Below are positions 32,558 to 53,041 of a stretch of DNA of 64,000 nt, in pieces. The position numbers and the translations under genes were made by a program. The notes under the pieces are model-generated. The model worked only from the letters and a program-made list of their open reading frames with translations. It searched no databases and had not been told where the DNA came from. The DNA lies in NCBI RefSeq assembly GCF_051622035.1, contig NC_135361.1, positions 3,291,001-3,355,000 of the forward strand. Reading direction: 5' to 3'. The stretch comes from Arctopsyche grandis. Taxonomy: Eukaryota; Arthropoda; Insecta; Trichoptera; Hydropsychidae. Position 1 is the stretch's first letter. Each line of letters begins with the position of its first letter.

Positions 32558-35500
32558 CTAAAACTTTGTAATTGCATCTGTCGGCGATTTTGGTTCACTT
32601 TCAATAGCTCTCAATTTTCTCTCCGTACTGTGATGTATTCCATAAGTGAAATAGATCAAATAACCTTGAAATAAAATAATCAATTATTATTTGAAGAATT
32701 GTTTTGTTTTTTATTTATTTAAATACAATTCAAACGTACCAATAGAGAGCCAAATAATGTTATTAATCCAGGCTTGCAGATTAAGTTGAGCCATTAAATA
32801 CATGTTGATCACCATATTGAGACACACCACTATAGTAATGAAGGGTACCTTAAAATTGACAGTAAATTTCATAATTTATTTCATACTTTATTTAATAGCA
32901 ATATGTAGAGATAAAAATGTTATTTAAAAACCTAGCCTCTTCTACATATATTTTGTTTATAAAATTAAGACAATATATAAAAAATAAATATATATAACAA
33001 AAACCTAATTGAGAAATCACCAATTCTCTCCGTAAATTTTTATTAATCCACTTGTTATTAATTCAGAATAGTCGAAATATGATTTTTCTAAGTGGAATTT
33101 TATTTAATTCTCATATAAGGACAATTTATTATATTATCCCTATTAATTCAATTCAGATTCGTGTAAATATGAGTAAATACTAGTACGAGCTTTTAGCTCG
33201 AAATTTTACCGATTTGAAATACAGCACACTTCCAATTAACCTTTTTAAACGAAAACAAAAAATAGTGCGGCCAGAACACTATCCCAATAAATATGTTTCA
33301 ATAGAAAATACTCGATATAAAATAGTATTAACAGTGGGAAAAAATCCCAAGTGAAAATACGTACTTTTGACTTTTGATTTGAACTGGACGACTACTTAGA
33401 GAGATTTGAAAGCTGAAATTACTAAAAATAAAAGATAAAATACCCGACTATAGATTCCAATATTCATTTTGAACAGAAAATTGACAGATTTTGAGACATC
33501 GACCGAACAACACCAAGATATAGAAAAATCGCGCAATTTAAAAAACACATATATATCTCCGAATCTCGAGCCAATCAACATTTTTATTACCAGATTCGCG
33601 TTTACTGGGCATAGATCTATAAGAAATGTCATATCTCATCTCTGAGCCATTTTTCGTGTCGAACAGTGTACATAATTAGTAAAAATACACTATCCCTATT
33701 GGTAAGCTGACATGTAATGATAATGAAATACAAACAAGTGACGTTTGTTCATACCTTAATTCTGAGATGATCGACACTGTACATCGGCTGTCTGGCAATT
33801 ATAATCCATAGTCCGATGCCAAAAATAGCGAAGACTGTCGCGCTAAAGTACTTAATAGTGTCATTCGAAACCCATTCGATGCTGATGCACATTCCGAATG
33901 CCATAATGACTGGAATAAAATCGAAATTTATTACGAAGCCATAAATTCTGTTGCGAAAGTGAATGTGCAGTTCGAGTTTATTTACCGAATGCAAACAGTG
34001 AGACTTTTGCAATGCGACAAGAGAGATCTGTGGGATGTTTTATACCATGAAGGTTGAATATGTGCTTCACCATCGTCCATGGTGTGTATGTTCGGTCGTC
34101 CGTGCGATCCGGTTTAGTTTCCTCCATTATGTTGGACGAATCGTTTTTGTATCTATAAAGAGAAAAAACATCCATCAAATAAATGAAAATTATGATAAAA
34201 TATAGAGAATCGGTTGAAAAAAGTCACCTCAAAACGAGAACACTGCTGCCCACTATAATATAGTTGATTAAAGGTATTAAGGAAACCATATCGATCAACT
34301 GCTCCAGATTAAACAGTGCAGCAACTGTGCCTAAACAATATAAATTACACTTACATAAGTTTTGAATTGCTTTTTAAATGCTTTTTATTATTACTAAATT
34401 TTGTTCACAATACATCTTATATATACATATATTTCAATAGCTATTGATCTACTGATCATTTTCTATTTTACAATTTTAATTTAATTTTGTTAGTAATCAT
34501 AGTATTATATTATTCTAATGTTAATGTACAGTATAATAGGAAAAAGAGCTCAAAAACCTATTTACAATTCTTATAAATGCTCATAATACATCGAATACAT
34601 AATATTAATTAAAAACTCTCTAATTCGATGACCTAAAGCAGATTGTGTTTAGGTAATCTGTGTGTTATACCTGAAGGTTATAGACATTTTGTTTGTAATC
34701 ACCGAGACTCTTCACAAGTGTGTTAGTATGGTTATTAGTGATTCTGTTATAGAATCTACTGGTTAGTTTGTTAGGTCATCGACCTAAAGCAGATTGTGTT
34801 TAGGTAATCTGTGTGTTATACCTGAAGGTTATAGACATTTTGTTTGTAATCACCGAGACTCTTCACAAGTGTGTTAGTATGGTTATTAGTGATTCTGTTA
34901 TAGAATCTACTGGTTAGTTTGTTAGTAATGTCTGTAACAAACGGAATATTATTGATGGCACGCAGTTTTTTCAAGTTAGTATATATGGGTGTATTATAAA
35001 TTATTTTTAGGGATTTATTTTGTAGTATTTGGAGCCTGGAAAGGTTAGTATTCGAGGCGTCTACATATGTAAGTTTCATGTAGAGATTTGTCTACAAAAA
35101 GAAATCGGCAAACAAGTCTCTAGAAAATGTATCTGTCGTGGAGATTTCATGTATTGTTTTGTCTGCGTATTTTTTACTACAGTACAAGCAGTCGGATGTT
35201 GCTATGTAGTTGCGTTCTTCGCTGTTTTTCAAAATATTATTAAATACCAGACAATACAATCACAACACTTCTTTAAACAACGCTTTGAATTCCACAAATG
35301 ATTATCAGAAATTTAAGTCGGGAAATTTATTTCTCGTTGGGTCTGTCGTAGCGTATTTAGCTAAGGCATTCATATTATTCATATATGTATAATATATAGA
35401 CACTAGTGCTGTGTCCGATAAAATATCATCGGATGGGATGTGTCGGTCCTGCGTTTGATCCGCACGCGGTCGTATTTTTTTCAAATACCTTTTCAATATA

Positions 35501-38500
35501 TTTAATTTAATATTTATATTTAATCGTTTAATATGAAAAAAAAGATAAAAACTACCTAGCTCTATATATGTATATATAAACAATACAAAACAGCAATAGA
35601 AAAATTAATGAATTAATTAACTAATTGAATAAATTTTGAATAGATGCCGCTAAATGCTCTAAGACTATTGCTCTAGAGAAAAAATTGGTAGCAAACAGTA
35701 TATATATAAATTTTTTCTTGATCTGTTATAATGTTCGTATTATATTAGTACATTTAGTTGGCAATTTTTTTACTGTAACGTCTGTATGTAAATATGTCGA
35801 ATCGAAACGACTATTATAGTACACATAGGACACACACACAGAATAGCGCTAATCAGCAGATAAATTCTGCCGGGTCAACCCAGGACAGATATTCTCAGGA
35901 ATTCACGGAATTTTTGATGTCCCATGTTACAGGACTTCTTATCTCGAATCCCGGAAAAAATATTTCGATCAAAACGTTTTTCAAATGATTTAATAAAGGC
36001 CAATGTACCTATATACCCTACGATGGAACTATCATAATACGAGTGCATCCTTCTTGTATTGATGATTACACAATGGAAAAACTCTTTCAAAAACCAACTT
36101 CGACCGAAACTAAAAGAGCTTTTTCCGCATTAAATTATTTGTATCAAATCTAGAAATAGGCTTTTGGATGCTTATTTAAATATTTTAGTATTCTTAAGAA
36201 ACTATTTCATATAAATGTATTATCATTGCATTTTTTCTGATTAATAGATAATTGTTTACTTTTTATATAAAAAAATTTTGTATTTATAAAAAAGGAATTA
36301 TGCTGAAAAAAATTTGTTGTTACATCATATGTCCCGGGATCCCGGAAATCCGGGAACAATCTTAATTCTCGTCTCCCGGGAATTGAATAATTCCAGGAAA
36401 TTATAAACCCTAGTCGTAGCGTCTCCAGTCACGACTTGACTATGCTTTTTTCTCTTACGAGACACATCTGTGCTATTTTTTGCAACATATTATATATTAA
36501 ATTTAGATACAATATGATTTTTTTTGCAACATCTTGCCCAATAAAATGAAATAATATTTAATATTAATATTTGGCATTGGCATTTTAACGCATGAAAGTA
36601 AACATTTATGTATACATATTGTATATGTATGTATATATGTATATAAAAACAAGAACACCTGAAACCTGACCTGACACCTGACTTGACATATGATTATATG
36701 TATGTATATACAATTATAGTACATCGCGCAATTGTATGTTTAAATTTAATTTACAAAATATATATACAAATAATGTAAACATTACCACAAATCATCATTG
36801 TCATGTCAGTACAAATAAAATACCAAATAATGTAAAAAAAATCTGATGTGACCAACCCACGACTTTTTCTATGTATTTGAGGAATATAAGACGTATAAAA
36901 AACAAAATTCGTAATGAAACATAGGGAAGCTTACACAAGACAAAAGTTTTGCTTACGGTCGTTGGATTTTGTTCAAAATTTCTTTGTTACTGTAAATATT
37001 ATAAATATAAAATATCAATAAGATAACCCTTTTTAGCGAAAACAAAAAATAGTGTGGCCAAAACACTATCCCAATAAACATATTTCAATAAAAAAAACTC
37101 AATATAAAATAGTATTAACAGTGGAAAAAAATCGCAAATGAAAATACGTACTTTTGACTTTTGATTTGAACTGGACGACTACTTAGAGAGATTTGAAAGC
37201 TGAAAAGTACTACAAAAGAAAGATAAAATACTCGAATATAGATTCAAATATTCATTTTGAACAGGAAATTGACAGATTTTGAGACATCGACCGAACAACA
37301 CCAAGATATAGAAAAATCGCGCAATTTAAAAAACACATACATATGTATATCTCCGAATCTCGAGCCAAAAAACATTTTTTATTACCAGATTCGTGTTCAC
37401 TGGGCATAGATAGATCTATAAGAGAAGTCATATCTCGTCTCTGAACCAAAAAAAAAGTCGCCATTTGTCGAACAGTATTGCGTACATAGTAAAAATGGAG
37501 ATACGAAATACAATAATTCAATTTAAACATAATGCTATCAAAATGCTGTCGATAAAACCGTCATTAAAGTTTTTACGTTTTCTGTTGAAACATAAAATAC
37601 TTGTTTTAATACCAGTAATAACTGGTAAATAAAATTTACCTGAAAAAATCCCAGTGATGCAAATAGCCAAAACTGGGGTTTTAGTCTTGGGATTGACGTC
37701 TGCCAATTGTCTGAAGAGAACACCATCGCTTCCCATGGAGTATAAGATTCTCGGTAGGGAAAAAACAGAGCCAATTAAGCACGTACTCATGGCGAAAATG
37801 GCGCCAATCGTCACAATCCACTTTATGACAGGCATCTCCAATTGTTCGAAAACGTACGGAAACGGAGCATCTGCGTTCTGAATTAATCAACAGGTTAATT
37901 AAAATTGGAATGCAAAAGGCATCGGCATCATCCATGACCCAAAAGGAAGCACTCACTTGAAGATAGTAAGGCCAGATCAAGGTGGTCACGCTGGATATAC
38001 CAAAATAGACCGAAGTGACAACGAGCAGAGTCAAGGCGATGGCCAAAGGTATGGTTCTTTTGGGGTTTTTAGCCTCTTCTCCAGTCGTCGATATGATTTC
38101 AAATCCTGAAAATGCAAAGAAACACCTGGAAGTTCCGGCTATTACTCCGTGCAATCCGAAAGGCATGAAACCGCCAGCTCCAGCACTTTCTCTATATTCT
38201 TCTGTTACGTTTTCAATTGGGATTTTCCAGTTGTTAAAATCGACTGTAAATAACAAGCAGCATAATTTGTAAAGTTTAGTAAAGGTTTTGTCAATTTAAT
38301 TTGCAAATTAAGTGATTCATACTTTGTGTTGCTCCAGCTCCTATGACTGTTGCTATAACTGTGATGTTTACTAAAGTGAGAATGTTGCTTATTCTGACTG
38401 AACTCTTCACTCCGAAAGCTGATGATACTACAATTTTAATTCAAAACAATTACGATTATTATACAATGTGGTCTTTTTGCATGTGGCACCCAATATCCAC

Positions 38501-40451
38501 AAGTTCAAGTACTTTCGTGACTCGTTAAAAATGCAATAATTATTTAAAAAATACTAACATATGACGATTAACACGAGTAAAAACGCAAAGAAGTCTGGGT
38601 ATGCAGATAGGAACTTCACATTCATAGGCATGTGCTCTAGAAAAAAGGTTTTATTTACGTCACCCATGAGTGAGTCTATGTAGTTGCTTATGCCTTTCGC
38701 CAAAGTAGCTGAACCTGGGGTAAAAAGTAGTAGAATTTAATTAATATTAACAAGATTATTAGGAGATCAGTTCGATTTGTCCTTACCCACGATAGAGCCG
38801 AAGATTAGAGACCAACCCAGAGTGAAGGCTACGAATTCTCCAACACTGGCGTAGCTGTAGACGTAGCTGGAACCAGCTGTTGGAATCCTCGAAGCGAGTT
38901 CGGCAAAACTCATTGCTGTAAGTGTTTTGTTTATTGTTGAAGATAAGATCAGCGTAGCTCAGTGGGACAATTGATAAAATTAGTAGCTAAAATATATGGG
39001 ATGACTAATTTTGCGTTGATATGATTAAGATTTTCGGATTTTTAAAGAAATAGAAATTTGATGCTCTTTGAACAATTCTTAAAATATGTTTTTCAACTTA
39101 CAAAACTGAAATTTAATGTTCAATTACACTATTCTACTTACATACATAATAGTAATAAATTCAGTAAAAATTATTATACTTTTTTGTCATAAATGGTGAA
39201 GGTCATTTTTTGAATACATACTTTGCTTTAGAACACTTATTTGAAGAGAAGAACTAAAAAAAAACATTTGTTTTTTATATTTTTCTGTCTTTAATTTGTT
39301 ATGTGTATAATAATAAAAAAAAACATTCGTCTTTTATAAACTGCACTTTTTGATTTTTTATATATGTCCTTTATAATATTTCCAATTTAAGTTGAATTTA
39401 GTTTATCTCAGATATCATATAATAATTTTTTATAAATAAATATTATATGTTTGGATTGGTTTTTAGAAATATAAATATAAGATTTAGTATTGAAACCCAG
39501 AAGATTGCATGTATAAATATTAAGATGGCATTCTTGGATCGAATATACATATGTTTAAGTTGGTATGTCGCCTAACAACGCGACTAAACGATAGTTAGTT
39601 TCGGCGCATCGAGAAATACATAAACATGGCTAAAAACGCTAAACGAGCCTCATTGGTCTGTACTACATGTCCCTTCACGAATTAAATCCAACATATTTGT
39701 GTGCACAGTATTTGAAATCACTTAAAATAAGGATTTTTTTTTAATTTACCTATAAATATAAAAGAATTTCGTAATAAGAATTTGAAATTTAGCAAATGTA
39801 CACACTAACTATTCAATATTTACATTTATCTGAGAATACAGTACATATTAAGAACAAATATGTCTACGCATTCACGTGTGTATGTTACATATATATGTAA
39901 ATAAATATTCAATATTGTATATATATAAAAAAATTTAGAATCGTAGATCAATAAAATGCGGTCAAGATCAGAAATATCACGTTCAATTATTATATAATGA
40001 GTATAAACTATGCATAATCAAAATAATACTTAATAGAATATAAATTTAAAAAATTACACATCTGAACTTGCTCATCTGCTCATCTTTGAAAAGGTATGCA
40101 AATGCTGACCCAAATTAAAATCGAGCTTAATTTATTGCAGAGCAAACATTGATCAAACCCCACAGTGCATTACCGATTCAATTGAATTTAATTTAGATGA
40201 CACTTTATAATTAGGACCCAACCTCCGAGAACAGTGACGATGCCGGCGATGACGAAAGACAGGATAACGGCAGGACCAGCCGTGGTCTTGGCTACGGATC
40301 CTGCTACGACGTAGACCCCAAGACCAAGAGTGCTACCGACACCCAAGATGACCAGCTCCAGCAGGTTCAGCACCCTCGCGAGCTGGGTCTTTTCGCCGTC
40401 CTGGGTAGTCAAAGTCTTGCATCTGGTCAGGTGACCCCATATCGAAGTCAT
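32558..40451 (-). CDS. SLC7-type cationic amino acid transporter, divergent tandem copy (CAT-A), 11 coding exons
   Basis: Exons: 40451-40223, 38915-38787, 38714-38559, 38427-38323, 38243-37957, 37877-37640, 34330-34228, 34152-33986, 33909-33755, 32848-32740, 32664-32558; 1785 nt, 594 residues. It is an APC-superfamily carrier with about 14 expected spans, of the CAT/slimfast group that imports arginine and lysine at the plasma membrane. Seen: [19 protein letters not shown] near residue 37, a FAELASRIPTAGSSYVYSY block with Glu82, STTGEEAKNPKRTIPLAI in exon 5, and the C-terminal YLIYFTYGIHHS. It differs from the canonical family where CAT-B does not: GWSLIFGSIVG for [11 protein letters not shown], and MVSLIPLINYIIV for [13 protein letters not shown]. 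An upstream ATG (40477-40460) makes a five-codon upstream ORF. Intron 6 (3.3 kb) contains repeats and an antisense broken ORF. The lack of internal stops and the intact splice sites argue that it is functional, perhaps with altered substrates. Confidence 0.9.
33098..33680 (+). repeat. Dispersed repeat, copy 1 (ATAGTGCGGCCAGAACACTA family)
   Basis: Closely similar to 37018-37495 and, inverted, to 52030-52608. It lies in CAT-A intron 9. Confidence 0.7.
34620..35080 (-). mobile_element. 3' fragment of a non-LTR retrotransposon (reverse transcriptase C-terminus)
   Basis: On the minus strand it reads LSRLQILQNKSLKIIYNTP, then FVTDITNKLTSRFYNRI, the typical jockey-like C-terminal region after the reverse transcriptase. 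It lies in CAT-A intron 6, same strand. Confidence 0.7.
34630..34925. repeat. Near-identical tandem duplication, 151-bp period
   Basis: ACCTAAAGCAGATTGTGTTT starts at 34631 and again at 34782. The roughly 145 shared bases show no difference that I can see. It lies within the retrotransposon fragment. Confidence 0.85.
35794..36153 (+). pseudogene. Single-exon ORF of unknown family broken by one in-frame TGA
   Basis: From ATG at 35794 the frame runs 64 codons to TGA (35986-35988), then continues without another stop for 54 codons to TAG at 36153. The first part is polar ([18 protein letters not shown]). The second reads like a folded domain (CTYIPYDGTIIIRVHPS). It lies antisense in CAT-A intron 6, next to a LINE remnant. 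I do not recognise it. A retrocopy with a nonsense mutation is the simplest reading. Readthrough is possible but unsupported. Confidence 0.4.
36838..37017 (+). repeat. Dispersed TTCCGG-box repeat (truncated copy 3)
   Basis: It matches only the first ~180 bp of the 21030-22200 repeat (TGATGTGACCAACCCACGAC) and then runs into another repeat at 37018. It lies in CAT-A intron 6. Confidence 0.6.
37018..37495 (+). repeat. Dispersed repeat, copy 2
   Basis: It starts ACCCTTTTTAGCGAAAAC and lacks the ~140 bp leading part shared by the other two copies. It lies in CAT-A intron 6, ending close to exon 6. Confidence 0.7.
38916..40222. other. CAT-A intron 1
   Basis: 1.3 kb of AT-rich sequence. I see no element or ORF of note. 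Confidence 0.6.
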
Positions 40452-40724
40452 GTTGGGTCTTACGGTGGTTGTACCATGTGCGTGGATCGAGATCGACTGA
40501 CCGATCGATTGTGCTTTCGTTTATTGTACCATAGCCTTCTCTCGGTCGAGTGTCGTTCAAGGCAGGTGTATTCATTATCAGGTGTCAAGGTGTCGCAAAA
40601 TATCGCCAATTGACATTTGACGTTTTCTTTTGGCATTGTGTTGACATCACTATCGTCATGTTTACTAATTTTCAGTAACGAGCTAACTCGCATAGGCGCA
40701 GTACCATATAAGAAAAAATGGTTT

Positions 40725-40910
40725 CGGTGACTATTCCGCAAAAAGCAATCTCGCGCAAGTCACAAAAAACTAGATCTCGGAACATCTGGCATCCAAAAAC
40801 TCCATCAATCGAAAGCTACTAACGCGAAATATTGTACTAACGAGAGCCAGATGTTCCGTGATTGAGATTTTAGTGACTTGTGCGAGATCGCTTTTTGCGG
40901 AATAATCCGT
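40725..40910. mobile_element. MITE with inverted repeats of about 60 bp
   Basis: The left arm CTATTCCGCAAAAAGCAATC ... CGGAACATCTGGC is matched by the inverted right arm (GCCAGATGTTCCG ... GCTTTTTGCGGAATAATCC). It sits about 275 bp upstream of the CAT-A start codon. Its inner CAGATGTTCCG/ATTTTAGTGACTT links it to the 26087 family. Confidence 0.7.
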
Positions 40911-41439
40911 TTAGCGAAAAAATGATCGATATATTAGCTGGCTAAATATGGCAATTTCAAAATTCTAACTGGCTTTGTCCGAGTGAATAAAAATTAAGAA
41001 AAAGTCTTTGAAAGGGCTCCAAAACTTGACACGTAGCACCAAAACTAGCCATGGTACCTTCTTAAATTACAATATTCTCACATCATATTTGAGAGTGACT
41101 GAATTTTTTCTCACCTGCGTATACCTACTGGATGTAATTACAAAAAAAGATACGTGACAAAAATCATTTTGCGCAATGACAGTACGTATATGTATGCAAT
41201 TTATGATTCGGTGCATAAATAATCATAATAATATATTAAAGATAATAAGTCATGTGAAATATGATATGTACGTGTATTTTAAGGACGCCACTGTCCATTC
41301 AAGCGGCTATAATGAATCACGATTATAATCATTAAAATTTCATTTTGCAATATTTACATTAATTATGATGGATAGCATGAGTAGGGTTTAACATTGACAA
41401 ATGGACATGATAAATTTATTTATGTCGAAAGTTATTATT

Positions 41440-41442
<3 letters not shown>

Positions 41443-41482
<40 letters not shown>
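41443..41482. repeat. (AT)n microsatellite
   Basis: About 40 bp of AT dinucleotides between CAT-A and CAT-B. Confidence 0.95.
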
Positions 41483-41490
<8 letters not shown>

Positions 41491-41959
41491 GTAGTTTAAC
41501 ATATAAATACATATGTTACAGTCGAAGTTTTTATTTCGGTTCATTCATGAATATACTAGTTTGTAAAACTATTGGTTTTACTGCTAACAGTCAAAATCTT
41601 CAAATATACTCACCATGTGTTGCATAAAACTTTTAGCTGTCAAAACTTATGAGCTGTCAAAACCTTTGATATGTCAAAGCGCAAATATTCAAAAGGGTGA
41701 TCCTATGGAGCCCACATTACAACGTTGATATATTTCCCGTTTTCTTTAATATGAAAAATATACATACATATGTGTGTACATAAAGGTTGGAACAACGATT
41801 GAAAATACTTAAACTTACGCATAATAGTTTTTGCATGAACAAACTAGTTTGTTTGTCAATTTGTTCTTTTGTGTACCTACACAATAACTGGTCAGATTGG
41901 TTCGTGAGTGAACAAAATAGTATGTTCATGAAAGAACGAAATGTATACATACTTGGACA

Positions 41960-42515
41960 GTAACATTTATGTATATGTTACAGTTGGAGAGTATATTTCA
42001 GTTGTAATATATTTCAACTAGTTAGAATATACTCCATCTAATCTGGTACCAACTACTTTTATTTATTTGTACTAGCAGTTGTAATGTATTTTGGCTAGTT
42101 GGAATATACTCCGTCTAGCCAACGCAAGTTGATTCATATAGCGAATTACATTTCAACTGGTCGAAATATATTACAACTGAAAATACATCTCAACTAAAGT
42201 TGGTACCAAGTTAGATGGAGAGGTTAGATTTTCGTGACTAGTAAATTGAGTTGGAAAGTCACATTTTTGCTTTAAACACATTCTTAGAGTTATCGTAATA
42301 TGATATTCATTACCATAATTCGTAATACCTAGCAAATATTAACGCATTATTGAATTCTAAAGCATTCATAAAAACATCGGAGCTGTCAAAACTCGACTGC
42401 TATATTACAACTGGCGCACATTGTTGAAAGTGTATTTGCGCTTGTAGAGATATAATTTACTAGTTGAATTGTATTCGAATATGAATTTAATAGATTACAA
42501 CTGAAAAATATATGT
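41960..42515. repeat. Inverted-repeat element (TTTCAGTTGTAATATATT family), compact copy
   Basis: It begins GTTACAGTTGGAGAGTATAT and ends near GATTACAACTGAAAA. It is the same family as 29932-31640. It lies between the two transporters. Confidence 0.55.
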
Positions 42516-43680
42516 ATGTATATTGTTGAGCAAACGAACTGCCAGGCGTAGCTCGGGCAGATGAAAGTTGAAAAAAAATTAAACGATTTTACCAAATAAG
42601 TGGCCTTAAATTCAAAACTGTGGAATTGTATAGCGGACAAATCAATATGTATAAATATTAATTTTTACATATGTACATATGTATATGACTGTATGGAATG
42701 GCATAGGCATCATATAAACAAATTGTGACACTATTGTGCAATAAATACTTTATTGTCATTTTTATTTTTCTTAAAAACATACCTATACATTTATACAAAA
42801 TTAACATTTTATACATTCAATCAATAATGGGAATTTTATTTATCACAGTTCATTAAATATCTAAGCGGTATATTTTAAAATTAAAACTAAACATTACCTA
42901 TCTTATAATATACATTCATCTGTCAATTTTCCTCTCTTTTAAAATTCGTTACCTCTCGTTCGAAACAATCATTCCTGATTGTATTCTTAGTTAGAAATGA
43001 TGCGTACATACATCATACATACATATGTACATTGACATGAGCAAGCATGAGCTTCGTACATGTGCAATCGCAGCATACAACCCGCATTACATATGTTACT
43101 AAAAAAAAACAACTCGAACTACCATTTTAATTTATTTCAAGCGAGTTTGCTTCATTACGACGAACTTTTGACTGTTCTTTGCTTAGAAAAGTCCTGGGAA
43201 AGGTACTGCTGCAGAAGTTTCCCTTCTGCAGAGGACGAAATTTGGTTCTAATTTAGTATGCTAATATAAATTGTAACAGGATACGGTCGATCTTCATCGG
43301 GATCGTTGCCACAGAATTATGATTTATGAGTGTCTCAAAGAGTTTCAACTTCAACCAGAATTTAGACATACTTAGTCATAAATCCGTCAACCGACATAAC
43401 TATGTATATGTACATTACATTTGAAATGATAACTAGCAGATAAAGTTTAATTTAGATAGTATTGATATTTTTATGAATGACATATTATATTTACAATACA
43501 GGTAATATCTGACAATTTATTACATATTACATAGACAAACAGTAATATGCATATTACTATCATTTGACAGATTCGTAAGAAATCTAAACGAATCTTCAAT
43601 AGATCTTTTTTTTTTCAAGTCAATTTCTAAAAGTCATCGTCTGGGCAAATCCAGGCACTTAAAGCTTGCTTAAAATAAAA
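42516..43680. other. CAT-B downstream region
   Basis: No recognised gene. The part next to 43680 is the expected CAT-B 3' UTR. Confidence 0.5.
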
Positions 43681-51623
<7,943 letters not shown>

Positions 51624-52029
51624 TCCAATAGAAGCTGTACTGCAAAAAAAAAATTGGTTCATAACAATTTCGTAATTATTGAGTTTGCTTGTGGATTTAT
51701 CATTTATACGAAAAACCACTTCAACGTAAGCGTGTAATAAAAGTTATACGATTCACAAAACTGGTACGATTAATTAAATAACCATTTGAAATGTACATAC
51801 ATATGTATGTAGATTTCAAATGGAATCCGGAAGAATGTAAAAGTCTATCATGTACTCCGACATCTACTTAAGATTAAGACAATAAAGTTCTATAGCATGA
51901 CTATTTAAATATCATAAAATGCGTTGAACATCACTACTTAAATTTGAGATTCATTTTTCAGAGGTACTTTAGGAACCTGAATCTAAAGCTATTGAGAACA
52001 TTTTATATAGTGAAAATTTGAAAAAACTG

Positions 52030-52608
52030 ATTACACTGTTCGACAAATGGCGACTTTTTTTGGTTCAGAGACGAGATATGAATTTTCTTATAGATCTATG
52101 CCCAGTAAACACGAATCTGATAATAAAAAATGTTTATTGGATCGAGATTCGGAGATATGTACATATATGTGTTTTTAAATCGCGCGATTTTTCTATATCT
52201 TGGTGTTGTTCGGTCGATGTCTCAAAATCAGTTTTTTGAATTTTCTGTTCATAATAAATATTGGAATCCATAGTCGGGTATCTTTCAATTGTAGTACTTT
52301 TCAGCTTTCAAATCTCTCTAAGTAGTCGTCCAGTTCAAATCAAAAGACAAAATTACGTATCTTCATTTGGTATTTTTTTCCCACTGTTAATACTATTTTC
52401 TATTGAAACATGTTTATTGGGATAGTGTTCTGGCCACACTATTTTTTTTCGTTTAAAAGGGTTAATTGGAAGTGTGCTGTATTTCAAATCGGTAAAATTT
52501 CGAGCTAAAAGCTCGTACTAGTATTTACTCATATTTACACGAATCTGAATTGAATTAATAGGGATAATATAATAAATTGTCCTTATATGAGAATTAAATA
52601 AAATTCTA
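52030..52608 (-). repeat. Dispersed repeat, copy 3 (inverted)
   Basis: The inverse of 33098-33680, upstream of CAT-B. Its far end abuts a piggyBac-like MITE fragment. Confidence 0.7.
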
Positions 52609-52656
52609 AAAATTAGAGCTAAAAGCCCGTACTAGTATTTAAGCCTGAATTGTCAT

Positions 52657-53037
52657 TGTTTATAAAAACTGGTTTACATCGGAATTTCTGAATTTATAAC
52701 CATAGCAGAATTTGCCGATAGAAATCCCTAGCTGCTGAGTGCTTTAGATTGTTGCTTGGCATTTAGATTGCGAGCATTACATTTTAACAACAATGAAGAA
52801 GATGGAACTAGTTTTGCAAAGATACATTCATTAATAGACTTTTTTGTTTATTAATATATTGTTGCAATACATATTAGAGAGTTTAAACACACCTTTACAA
52901 AACTCGAAATCCTCGACGGTAGTTATCTCGGGTTCGTTTGGATTAACCACATTTTTTATACCTGCTTTCTATCGGATTTCAAAATAATTCAGGTTGGAAA
53001 TGTTGGCGAAATTTTCAGCGTTAATGCACTCAAAGGG
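52657..53037 (-). mobile_element. piggyBac-like MITE, truncated minus-strand copy
   Basis: The inverse of the left part of 14316-14876. The terminal end CACTCAAAGGG is followed by TTAA at 53038-53041. The other end is lost at the junction with the 52030-52608 repeat. Confidence 0.65.
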
Positions 53038-53041
53038 TTAA

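Noticed and set aside
34630-34925. CRISPR-like or satellite array
   Set aside because: Only two units, without spacers, inside a retrotransposon fragment.
37681-38256. 191-codon frame on the minus strand
   Set aside because: It is CAT-A exon 5 reading past its donor (GTGAGTG at 37956) into the intron and the next exon in a wrong frame. The spliced model explains it better.
51624-51719. In-frame upstream extension of CAT-B exon 1
   Set aside because: The frame crosses a strong TTTTGCAG acceptor at 51645, so the upstream residues are intronic. The ATG at 51623 aligns with the CAT-A start.
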